A program made the translations under genes and the position numbers. Positions 1 to 6,354 of a stretch of 6,683 nucleotides of DNA are shown one piece after another (position 1 is the stretch's first letter; the number at the start of each line of letters is the position of its first letter). The notes beneath the pieces are model-generated. The model searched no databases. It was not told the DNA's origin and worked only from the letters and a program-made list of their open reading frames with translations. The stretch is from Alphaproteobacteria bacterium (GTDB lineage Bacteria; Pseudomonadota; Alphaproteobacteria; Micropepsales; Micropepsaceae): NCBI GenBank assembly GCA_003451645.1, contig DMER01000081.1, positions 446 to 7,128 on the forward strand, read 5' to 3'.

Positions 1-462
1 ACGCACACGCCGATGTTCCATCAGATCGAGGGGCTGGTGATCGACGAGGGCTCGCATATGGGCCATCTCAAATGGATCCTGGAGGAATTTTGCAAGGCCT
101 TCTTCGAAGTGCCGAATGTTGAGATGCGGTTCCGTCCCTCGCATTTTCCGTTCACGGAACCGTCCGCCGAAGTTGACATCCGTTGCGACCGCTCCGGTGG
201 CGAGATCAAATTCGGGCAAGGCAATGATTGGCTGGAGATCATGGGGTGCGGCATGGTGCATCCGCGCGTGATTGAGATGTGCGGTCTCGATCCGGACAAA
301 TATCAGGGCTTTGCCTGGGGCTTGGGCCTCGACCGCATGGCGATGTTGAAATACGGCATCCCGGACTTACGTGACATGTTCGAGGGCGATCAACGTTGGC
401 TGCAGCATTATGGCTTTGCGGCGATGGACATCCCGACGTTGATGGGAGGCTTGAGCCGATGA
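1..462 (+). CDS. pheS: Phenylalanine--tRNA ligase alpha subunit, 3' part
   Basis: This is the catalytic alpha subunit of the cytoplasmic alpha2-beta2 enzyme that charges tRNA-Phe with phenylalanine. The reading frame is open from base 1 (ACG, Thr), so the 5' part lies outside the window; 153 C-terminal residues are visible, about half of a usual ~330-360-residue PheS. The visible part is the end of the class II catalytic core: [10 protein letters not shown], then the SHMGHLKW segment, the [14 protein letters not shown] region of the active site, and motif 3 ([19 protein letters not shown]) with its conserved Arg. The protein ends normally for the family ([10 protein letters not shown]) with TGA at 460-462. 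That stop overlaps an ATG at 459-461, a relic of an ATGA overlap with pheT. Downstream, pheT now begins 174 bases later, beyond a repeat element. The identification is secure. Confidence 0.97.
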   Translation, partial: THTPMFHQIEGLVIDEGSHMGHLKWILEEFCKAFFEVPNVEMRFRPSHFPFTEPSAEVDIRCDRSGGEIKFGQGNDWLEIMGCGMVHPRVIEMCGLDPDKYQGFAWGLGLDRMAMLKYGIPDLRDMFEGDQRWLQHYGFAAMDIPTLMGGLSR

Positions 463-463
463 A
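443..463 (+). repeat. Direct repeat, upstream copy (pheS stop / old pheT start)
   Basis: The 17 bases aggcttgagccgatgaa at 447-463 recur exactly at 625-641, and the match is 20 of 21 bases over 443-463 against 621-641. This copy carries the last codons of pheS and its stop, which overlaps an ATG in ATGA. It is best read as one half of a target duplication flanking the element at 464-624. Duplication by slippage is an alternative. Confidence 0.8.
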
Positions 464-624
464 GTCGCCCGAAAACATCTCCCCCCGCAACGCGGGGGGA
501 GCGCCGTCCGAAGGACGGGAGGGGGGCCGCATTCTCACGGAGGGCATATCCCCGGCCCCCACAGGCGCGGCGCGCCACCTCCCCCGCCCCTCGGCAGGGG
601 AGGAATTATCAAACAGTGATTGCG
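464..624. repeat. GC-rich palindromic intergenic element inserted between pheS and pheT
   Basis: This 161-base block is almost entirely G+C-rich and full of hairpins. A perfect 10-bp stem pairs 479-488 with 492-501 around an AAC loop. A 6-bp stem pairs 504-509 with 513-518 around GAA. A 7-bp pairing is possible between 522-528 and 554-560. A further stem joins 578-584 to 597-603. The ends are roughly inverted (ctcccccc near the left end, ggggagg near the right). The structure resembles the non-coding palindromic repeats scattered between genes in many alphaproteobacterial genomes, but I cannot assign a named family. It carries no transposase and has no U-tract typical of an intrinsic terminator, so pheT may still be transcribed through it, perhaps at reduced level. 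The flanking direct repeats suggest it arrived by insertion. Confidence 0.75.
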
Positions 625-641
625 AGGCTTGAGCCGATGAA
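621..641 (+). repeat. Direct repeat, downstream copy (pheT ribosome-binding region and start)
   Basis: This is the second copy of the repeat at 443-463, differing at one base (C at 623 where the other copy has G at 445). It supplies pheT with its GAGG Shine-Dalgarno (624-627) and its ATG (637-639). A TGA at 630-632, in the frame opened by the ATG at 459, sits four bases before the pheT start. Confidence 0.8.
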
Positions 642-3030
642 ATTCACCCTCTCTTGGCTCAAAGATCACCTCGAAACCACCGCGACCGCCGATGAGATCG
701 CGCAAAAGCTCACCGCCATCGGCCTTGAGGTTGAAAGCGTTGACGATGCGGCCAAGGCGCTCGCGCCATTCACGATCGCTTATGTCAAATCGGCCGAGAA
801 ACATCCGAATGCGGATAAATTGCGCGTTTGTATGGTCGACACGGGGACCGAGACGCTGCAGGTCGTCTGCGGTGCACCGAATGCGCGCGCAGGCATGTAT
901 GCGGTCTTTGCCAAGCCTGGCACGCTGATCCCGGCATCAGGCATCACGATCCAGAAATCCAAAATTCGCGACGTCGAATCCAACGGCATGCTGTGTTCAG
1001 AGCGGGAGTTGGGTTTGGGCGAGGATCATAATGGGATTATCGATCTTCCGGGCACGCCGCAATTAGGCATGAGCTTCGCCAAGCACATGAGCCTCGACGA
1101 TGCGGTGATCGACATCAACATCACCCCGAACCGCGGCGACTGTCTAGGCGTGGCAGGCGTGGCACGCGATCTCGCCGCTGCTGGACTGGGCACGATCAAG
1201 ACTAAGGCGCCCTCGGCACCCGCAGGCACATTCCCTAATCCGGTTCAGATCAGTCTGCACTTTGCTCCGCGTACGGAAAATGCGTGCCCGGTGTTTGCAG
1301 GGGCGACCGTGCGCGGGGTCAAGAACGGCCCTTCACCGGCCTGGCTGCAGCAGAGGCTTAAGGCCATTGGTCTCAGGCCAATTTCGGCGCTGGTTGACAT
1401 CACCAACTATATCTCCTTTGACCGCGGCCGGCCGCTGCATGTCTATGATGCGGACAAGCTAAAGGGTGAAATCCACGCGAGACTGGCTCGCCAGGGGGAG
1501 AAGCTGGCGGCCCTCGACGGCAAGACCTATGACACGGACCCAGAGATGTGCGTCATCGCCGACGATAGCGGCGTGCTGGGCTTTGGCGGGGTCATGGGCG
1601 GCGAGGCGACGGGGTGCACTGAGACCACCACGACTGTCTTCATAGAGAGTGCCTATTTCGATCCCGTCCGCACAGCACGAACGGGCCGCATCGCGAACAT
1701 CAATTCCGATGCGCGCTACCGCTTTGAGCGCGGCGTCGATCCAAACTTCGTAACGGGAGGCCTTGAGCTCGCGATCCAAATGATCCTTGAACTGTGCGGT
1801 GGAACGGTCAGTGAGCGGACGGTCGTGGGCACGCCGCCGCAAATCGGCGCAACGGTAGAGAATTTCGATCCCGGGCATGTCCGCCGCCTGACCGGTATTG
1901 AGATCGCCGATGCAGAGGCCTTAGACATCTTGCGCAAGCTGGGCTTTGCGATTAGTGCCTCGCAGGTAAAGGCGCCTTCCTGGCGCCCGGACATCAAAGG
2001 GTCTGCGGATTTGGTGGAGGAGGTCACCCGCATTGTGGGCCTCGATCGCATCCCGTCAACACCGCTGCCGCGCCTTGCCGCAGTGACGCGGCCCGTCATG
2101 ACCGCGCAGCAAAAGCGTGTGCGGGCGGCGAGGCGCACCTTGGCCGCGCGCGGCTTCGCGGAAGCCATGACGTGGTCCTTTGTGTCCAAGGCACATGCGG
2201 AACAATTTGGTCATGGGAATGAGCGTTTGGAGTTGGCCAATCCCATCTCCGCTGATCTCGATGTCATGCGGCCGAGCGTATTGCCGGGGCTGCTGAGTGC
2301 CGCGGCGCGCAACGCGGCGCGGGGTCTCCACGACAGCCTGTTGTTTGAGATCGGTCCGCAATTTGATGGCCCAGAACCGGGCGAGCAGGCCCTTGTCGCG
2401 GCTGCACTGCGCTCAGGTGAGGGGCCGCGGCATTGGGCCAAGCAACCCTGGGAGTCTTCAGTTTTTGCGGCGAAGGCGGATGCTCTCGCGGTCTTGGAGG
2501 CAGCGGGCGCGCCGGTGGACTCGCTCCAGATTACTGCGGATGCGCCGGGCTGGTATCACCCGGGGCGGTCTGGCGCGCTCAAGCTAGGCCCAAAGACCGT
2601 GCTGGCCTATTTCGGCGAGCTCCATCCCAAGACCCTTATGGCCCTGGACGTCAAAGGGCCGGTCGCGGCCTCTGAAGTGTTTTTGAGTGCGTTGCCCGAA
2701 GCCAAGGCGCGCCCTACCAAGGCCAAGCCGAAACTGGGATTGTCACCGTTTCAACCGGTCGAGCGGGACTTTGCCTTTTTGCTCAAATCCTCCGTACCCG
2801 CCAGTGAGGCCGCAAAAGCCGCACAAGGGGCGGACAAGGCGCTCATCACCGCGGTGCGCATCTTTGATGTCTATGAGGGCAAGGGCATTGAGCCTGGTCA
2901 CAAATCCTTGGCCCTCAGTGTACGGATGGAGCCCAAGGACAAGACCATGACGGACGTGGATATCGATGCTGTCTCGCAAAAGATCGTCGCGGCGGTCACG
3001 AAGGCGACGGGTGCGGTGCTGCGCGGCTGA
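637..3030 (+). CDS. pheT: Phenylalanine--tRNA ligase beta subunit
   Basis: This is the 797-residue beta subunit of phenylalanyl-tRNA synthetase, which binds tRNA-Phe and hydrolyses mischarged Tyr-tRNA; the length is normal (about 795 in E. coli). The domains in order are: N-terminal MKFTLSWLKDHL; an OB-fold tRNA-binding domain at about 40-150 (HPNADKLRVCMVDTG at 56-70); the ITPNRGDCL segment at 162-170; the B3/B4 editing domain at about 210-390, with RPLH (His268), GVMGGE and IES (Glu337), and the DARYRFERGVDP segment; B5 at about 400-475 (SWRPDIKGSADLVEEVTRI); the catalytic-like core with NPIS and LDVMRPSVLPGLL at about 535-553; and a C-terminal FDX-ACB anticodon-binding domain at about 700-797, ending KATGAVLRG. 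ATG 637 is chosen because it gives the canonical N-terminus and has GAGG nine bases upstream. An in-frame GTG at 616 would add seven residues and is unlikely. It converges with the Fic gene across 24 bases. Confidence 0.98.
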   Translation: MKFTLSWLKDHLETTATADEIAQKLTAIGLEVESVDDAAKALAPFTIAYVKSAEKHPNADKLRVCMVDTGTETLQVVCGAPNARAGMYAVFAKPGTLIPASGITIQKSKIRDVESNGMLCSERELGLGEDHNGIIDLPGTPQLGMSFAKHMSLDDAVIDINITPNRGDCLGVAGVARDLAAAGLGTIKTKAPSAPAGTFPNPVQISLHFAPRTENACPVFAGATVRGVKNGPSPAWLQQRLKAIGLRPISALVDITNYISFDRGRPLHVYDADKLKGEIHARLARQGEKLAALDGKTYDTDPEMCVIADDSGVLGFGGVMGGEATGCTETTTTVFIESAYFDPVRTARTGRIANINSDARYRFERGVDPNFVTGGLELAIQMILELCGGTVSERTVVGTPPQIGATVENFDPGHVRRLTGIEIADAEALDILRKLGFAISASQVKAPSWRPDIKGSADLVEEVTRIVGLDRIPSTPLPRLAAVTRPVMTAQQKRVRAARRTLAARGFAEAMTWSFVSKAHAEQFGHGNERLELANPISADLDVMRPSVLPGLLSAAARNAARGLHDSLLFEIGPQFDGPEPGEQALVAAALRSGEGPRHWAKQPWESSVFAAKADALAVLEAAGAPVDSLQITADAPGWYHPGRSGALKLGPKTVLAYFGELHPKTLMALDVKGPVAASEVFLSALPEAKARPTKAKPKLGLSPFQPVERDFAFLLKSSVPASEAAKAAQGADKALITAVRIFDVYEGKGIEPGHKSLALSVRMEPKDKTMTDVDIDAVSQKIVAAVTKATGAVLRG

Positions 3031-3054
3031 CCTCCTAGACGTCTGTTCCAATAT

Positions 3055-4542
3055 TCATAAGTTCCGTGCCAACTCAGCAATCGCTGCATTCAGTGCCAAT
3101 TGGAGCCATGGTTGAAATCTTGTGGCTAGGGCTTCAGTTTTGTCTGAATGGTGGAAGACGAACGCCTCCTTGGCGATTGGGGTCGAATTGACTTGCGCGT
3201 CTTGAGAGTCGCTGGTCTCCCGGAACTCAATGAATGGAGCACAAACCATGGAGCCGCTGAACGGCCTGCCAAGCGCATGAAATGGAAAGACGATCTTGGC
3301 CTTTCGCGTCCAAGTCAAAGTTAATGCAACCCATCGAGCGTCTTCATTCATGTTGGCATAGTAAGAGTAGTGTTCTCTGGCATGTTTGACGATTTGTGCG
3401 TGGAAGTAATGGGCACGCTCTTGCGTGGATTGAGCTAAATTAGACCAGGCAGCCGGTGCCTTTGACTGCAGTATTGTAACGAGACGGTTCTCGATGTTAC
3501 GGAATTGGTCTATACAGGTAAGTAGTAATTTGTCTGACAAAGCGAAGACTGTTCTCAGCTGCGCATCCAAAGCCGCTCGATCTTGCGCTGCATTCTGTTC
3601 TAATTGCGTGAGTAAGACTTCAAGTTCGTTCTCCGGTGCGAACAATTGTTCTGATATTTGGGACGCCTTCAGAAAATATTGTCTTTGGATCGCTCCGAAG
3701 AGATCAATGAGCGGCGACAGATCGCCATTGTCAGCTTTTTCCAAAGCCGGAATATACGCAGGCTCGTTTCGTTGAATGATAAGGGGAAACAAACCAGCTC
3801 TAAGAAATACATAGGACGCGAGAGCTCGAGCGACACGGCCGTTTCCATCTTGGAACGGGTGAATTTGTGCGAAACGGTGATGCAGCCAAGCCGCCAACAT
3901 ATCCGGTGAGACACCGGAACTGTCGTATTCATTCGCCAGCCTAATCAGGCGATCCATTTCTGACGCGACCTGTACAGGCGGGCAGTACTCGTATTTCACG
4001 CCGTCGCGATCTGGTGAGTTCGGCTGTTGTTTCCACTCGCCTTTCAATAGTGGAATTTTGATGTATCGGGCGGGCTCTCTCTCTGACGCGCCGAGCACTA
4101 CCGCGTCAGTTTCTGATTGGCTGCTCAAGAGTAAAGCGTGCAATTGCTTGACATAAGAAGTGGTCAAGGGTGTCTTCCGGGCGACAAAGTCTCGTATACT
4201 CTCGATTGCTTCATATTGGTCTCTCAACACGTTGACCACAAAGTCAACTGGCTTGTTGGTAGCGCCGTGATAAATTAATTCTGCTTTAAAGCCCTGTTCG
4301 ATAAGCGTAATCGTTACGCCCCGATCAAGCTCATACACCTTCTCAAAAGCCCCGGTTTCAATGGACCACTCGCGGTCAAGGCGCTCGCGGAATTCGTTCA
4401 GTAGTGACGAGTGTTTCAATGAATCCGACAACGATGCCCAAGAATTCTTGATGCCCTCGAGGGAATTGGGACGGCTGCGGTCATAAGGGTGTAGTTCTTG
4501 AATACCCGTGTCAGGGTTCCAAATTGCGACAACTTTACTCAA
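3055..4542 (-). CDS. Fic-domain protein, probable protein AMP-transferase
   Basis: This is a member of the large single-chain Fic family; such enzymes usually transfer AMP from ATP to a hydroxyl side chain of a target protein. Numbering from the TTG start (495 aa), the N-terminal part has WSIETGAFEKVYELDRG (59-75), where Thr63-xxx-Glu67 matches the class II autoinhibitory pattern [ST]xxxE[GN], except that Lys68 replaces Gly/Asn. The flap region LLKGEWKQQPN is at 165-175, followed by EYCPP. The active-site motif HPFQDGNGRVAR at 228-239 is complete, with catalytic His228 and the phosphate-binding GNGR. About 200 residues follow that I do not recognise, including a segment that looks beta-rich (RWVALTLTW...GRPFSGSM, about 404-433). 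TTG 4542 is preferred because GAGGAG lies eight bases upstream; a GTG at 4551 would overlap that site. The gene is visibly AT-richer than its neighbours, suggesting transfer. It follows the methyltransferase gene almost directly. The target is unknown. Confidence 0.9.
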   Translation of the reverse strand: MSKVVAIWNPDTGIQELHPYDRSRPNSLEGIKNSWASLSDSLKHSSLLNEFRERLDREWSIETGAFEKVYELDRGVTITLIEQGFKAELIYHGATNKPVDFVVNVLRDQYEAIESIRDFVARKTPLTTSYVKQLHALLLSSQSETDAVVLGASEREPARYIKIPLLKGEWKQQPNSPDRDGVKYEYCPPVQVASEMDRLIRLANEYDSSGVSPDMLAAWLHHRFAQIHPFQDGNGRVARALASYVFLRAGLFPLIIQRNEPAYIPALEKADNGDLSPLIDLFGAIQRQYFLKASQISEQLFAPENELEVLLTQLEQNAAQDRAALDAQLRTVFALSDKLLLTCIDQFRNIENRLVTILQSKAPAAWSNLAQSTQERAHYFHAQIVKHAREHYSYYANMNEDARWVALTLTWTRKAKIVFPFHALGRPFSGSMVCAPFIEFRETSDSQDAQVNSTPIAKEAFVFHHSDKTEALATRFQPWLQLALNAAIAELARNL

Positions 4543-4550
4543 AGCTGGCA

Positions 4551-4557
4551 CTCCTCA
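4551..4557 (-). promoter_or_regulatory. Ribosome-binding site that decides the Fic start
   Basis: On the minus strand the sequence TGAGGAG lies three bases beyond the methyltransferase stop codon. It is eight bases before TTG at 4542-4540, an ideal spacing. Relative to GTG 4551-4549 it would directly abut or overlap the start. This favours translation from the TTG. Confidence 0.6.
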
Positions 4558-4559
4558 AA

Positions 4560-5405
4560 TCAGTTACACACAGACAGTTGTCTAGCACAAAGCGGGCGGA
4601 CTGGCATTTGCTGAAGCAACGCATCGAGCTGCCGTTGCGCTTGCGGATTACTGCGCTGGTGCCGCTCGGCGATGATGAGTTCGTTCTTCATCGAATGCTC
4701 CCATCCAATGAGCTCCGTCACGCGCACCTTGTAGCCTGCGGCCTCCAGGACCAGCGCCCGGATTACGTTGGTGATGTGGCTGCCGAACTCGCGCCGTTGG
4801 ATTGGATGGCGCCACAACTGCCGCAAAGGATGCTCGCGCACGGCCTCCAACTGCCGCGCGACTTCGGCCTGGCAACACGGCACCAGCACGACAAGCGCGG
4901 CCTCGTGGCGCAGCGCAAAGGCGATCGCATCGTCAGTCGCAGTGTCGCAAGCATGCAAGGCAGTTACAGCCGTGACGGGGCGGTCCAGTGCAACCTGTCC
5001 GATGGCTCCGGTGAGGAACGCCATGCGCTTGAACCCGCACTGGCCGGCAATACGCGCGGCTGCCTCGTTTAACTCCGGGCGCGTTTCGATACTGGTGACC
5101 GAGCCCTTGCCCGATGGACCGATCAAGAGGTCATAGAGGATCAGACCGAGGTAAGACTTCCCCGCGCCTAGATCCGCCAACAATGGGTCTGGAGTGACCT
5201 CCCAAGCAGTTTCCAGACTACGGCGGATCGATTCATGGAGATGAAGGACTTGTTTGAGCTTGCGCCGGGAGTCCTGGTTCAAACGGCCTTCCGCGGTGAG
5301 AATATGCAAGGCCTTCAGCAATGGCTCCGCCTGCGCTGGGCTAGGCCCAGGCCACAGGGCCTGCCATTCTGGCGCTTGTGTGAGGGTTGACCGCTTGCCG
5401 CGCAT
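4560..5405 (-). CDS. Class I SAM-dependent methyltransferase, METTL25/RRNAD-like
   Basis: This 281-residue protein has the layout of the methyltransferase group related to METTL25/RRNAD. The SAM-binding motif I is LADLGAGKSYLGLIL at about 76-90. It is followed by a strand ending in an acidic residue expected to hold the SAM ribose (SIETRPEL, Glu107), ALHACDTATDDAIA at 149-162, VPCCQ at 175-179, and WEHSMKNELIIAE near 235-247. The ALHACDTATD, PCCQ and EHxxKN combination is what points to this family. Its substrate is not shown by the sequence; an RNA substrate is possible but is inference. There is no signal peptide or membrane segment, so it should act in the cytoplasm. ATG 5405 is the only good start in frame before a stop; its ribosome-binding site is weak (ACGGA). 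The Fic gene follows on the same strand after 8-17 bases. The last few codons are AT-richer than the rest, close to the border of the Fic gene. Confidence 0.85.
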   Translation of the reverse strand: MRGKRSTLTQAPEWQALWPGPSPAQAEPLLKALHILTAEGRLNQDSRRKLKQVLHLHESIRRSLETAWEVTPDPLLADLGAGKSYLGLILYDLLIGPSGKGSVTSIETRPELNEAAARIAGQCGFKRMAFLTGAIGQVALDRPVTAVTALHACDTATDDAIAFALRHEAALVVLVPCCQAEVARQLEAVREHPLRQLWRHPIQRREFGSHITNVIRALVLEAAGYKVRVTELIGWEHSMKNELIIAERHQRSNPQAQRQLDALLQQMPVRPLCARQLSVCN

Positions 5406-5472
5406 TCCGTGTTCATCGCACAGTCATGTGCGCCTGGCCATATGCTTCGCGTCATAGGAGGGGAGTTCTGCC
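5406..5472. promoter_or_regulatory. Divergent intergenic region, presumed promoters
   Basis: The methyltransferase and FecR-domain genes start back to back, 67 bases apart, so promoters for both should lie here or overlap the gene starts. I see no convincing -35/-10 pair on either strand and no clear operator. The assignment rests on gene orientation only. Confidence 0.4.
5456..5465 (+). promoter_or_regulatory. Strong ribosome-binding site of the FecR-domain gene
   Basis: The sequence AGGAGGGGAG ends seven bases before the ATG at 5473. It is a near-consensus Shine-Dalgarno, much stronger than those of pheT or lepA here. It supports ATG 5473 as the start and efficient translation. Confidence 0.75.
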
Positions 5473-6279
5473 ATGCCGCTAACCCGACGCCGCCTTATCA
5501 AGGGCACTTGCGCCATGGCGTTGGTCCTGGTCAGTCAGGGTCCGGGCGCGCATGCGGCTGAGGACACCACGGTTGGGACAGTGCTCGACATCGTTAACGT
5601 TGCCTGGGGCACACCGCCGGGCCGCGCTCGCGAGGAAATCGAGCATGAAGACCCCACTTTCATGCAAGAACTTCTGCAAACCGAGGATGAAAGTGCGCTG
5701 GTGATCCAGTTCGCCGACGGCTCAAAGCTCACCATGGGTGAGAACAGCGAGATGGTCATCGACGAGTTCGTCTATGACCCAGCGCAGGGGCTGGGCGCGC
5801 AGGCAATCACGCTCACCAAAGGCGCCTTTCGGTATGTGTCTGGGGCGGTTGCCAAGGAAAACATCAAAATCGAAACCCCCACCGCAACTTTGGGTGTCAG
5901 AGGGACTGAGCTTGTCATCGATATTGATGCCTTGGGCGAGGTTGAAGCGTCGACTGAGGATGGCGAGGCTATCTGGACCCCGCGCGGCGCCGCTGGGCAG
6001 GTATTGCGCGTCGGCAAGGGCCGCTCGCTCATTATAGGCGCCGATGGCCGTCTGCGGGGCGGCTTGCGGCGCTTTGTCCACAGATCGCGCTCGCTTGCGG
6101 TGGCGGATGGCCTGGAAAAAGCGCGCGGGCGCTGGAAAATCCGCAAAGAGCGCAGGAAGCGCGCCTTGCGCCGGATCAAGAACCAAATTCAGCGCACCCG
6201 CCAAAGGGCGGATCAACCGGGGCATCAAGGGCAAGGCACCCCGAACCCGCCTCACCGCCCTGGCCGCCGCGACGAATAG
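5473..6279 (+). CDS. Tat-exported FecR-domain protein with basic tail
   Basis: This 268-residue protein opens with a twin-arginine-type signal peptide: TRRRLIKG at 4-11, a hydrophobic stretch (CAMALVLVS), and a likely cleavage after AHA at 26-28. It is therefore expected in the periplasm. A FecR domain spans about 75-165. It contains ALVIQFADGSKLTMGENSEM, then GAFRYVSGAV (118-126) and the hallmark TPTATLGVRGTELVID (135-150). FecR domains sense or transmit signals in iron-uptake regulators, but also occur in many stand-alone exported proteins. Here there is no transmembrane anti-sigma segment, no FecI-type sigma factor and no TonB receptor next door, so a classical FecR role is unlikely. Residues 193-268 hold 25 Arg/Lys, suggesting binding to nucleic acid, acidic polymer or a membrane surface; this is inference. 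lepA starts 75 bases downstream on the same strand. Confidence 0.88.
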   Translation: MPLTRRRLIKGTCAMALVLVSQGPGAHAAEDTTVGTVLDIVNVAWGTPPGRAREEIEHEDPTFMQELLQTEDESALVIQFADGSKLTMGENSEMVIDEFVYDPAQGLGAQAITLTKGAFRYVSGAVAKENIKIETPTATLGVRGTELVIDIDALGEVEASTEDGEAIWTPRGAAGQVLRVGKGRSLIIGADGRLRGGLRRFVHRSRSLAVADGLEKARGRWKIRKERRKRALRRIKNQIQRTRQRADQPGHQGQGTPNPPHRPGRRDE

Positions 6280-6354
6280 GCCGGTGCAGCGCACGCCGCA
6301 GACCAAACGCGAGGCTTTACGCCACCCCTCCTGGCCGCTATCTCATGGGGTATC

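Noticed and set aside
396..632. Open frame across the end of pheS and the repeat element
   Set aside because: Its first part is out of frame within pheS and the rest is translated repeat sequence rich in Gly, Pro and Arg. It is not a gene in itself; only its stop position near pheT is of interest.
616..636. GTG at 616 as the start of pheT
   Set aside because: It would add seven residues before the canonical MKFTLSWL N-terminus, and its upstream GGAGG is about 12 bases away, too far. ATG 637 has GAGG at good spacing.
3031..3054. Bidirectional terminator between pheT and the Fic gene
   Set aside because: Only the 8-base palindrome agacgtct is present, with no loop and no U-tract on either strand, so it is too weak to call.
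4524..5072. 182-codon plus-strand frame opposite the methyltransferase
   Set aside because: It lies antisense to a gene with clear methyltransferase motifs and shows no domain of its own.
5722..6306. 194-codon minus-strand frame opposite the FecR-domain gene
   Set aside because: It is a high-GC shadow of a well-supported gene. Its translation shows no recognisable domain and it lacks a clear ribosome-binding site.
6316..6344. Sigma-70-like promoter for lepA
   Set aside because: TTTACG and TATCTC at 17-base spacing match the consensus only partly, and transcription would start almost at the ATG. It is not distinguishable from chance.
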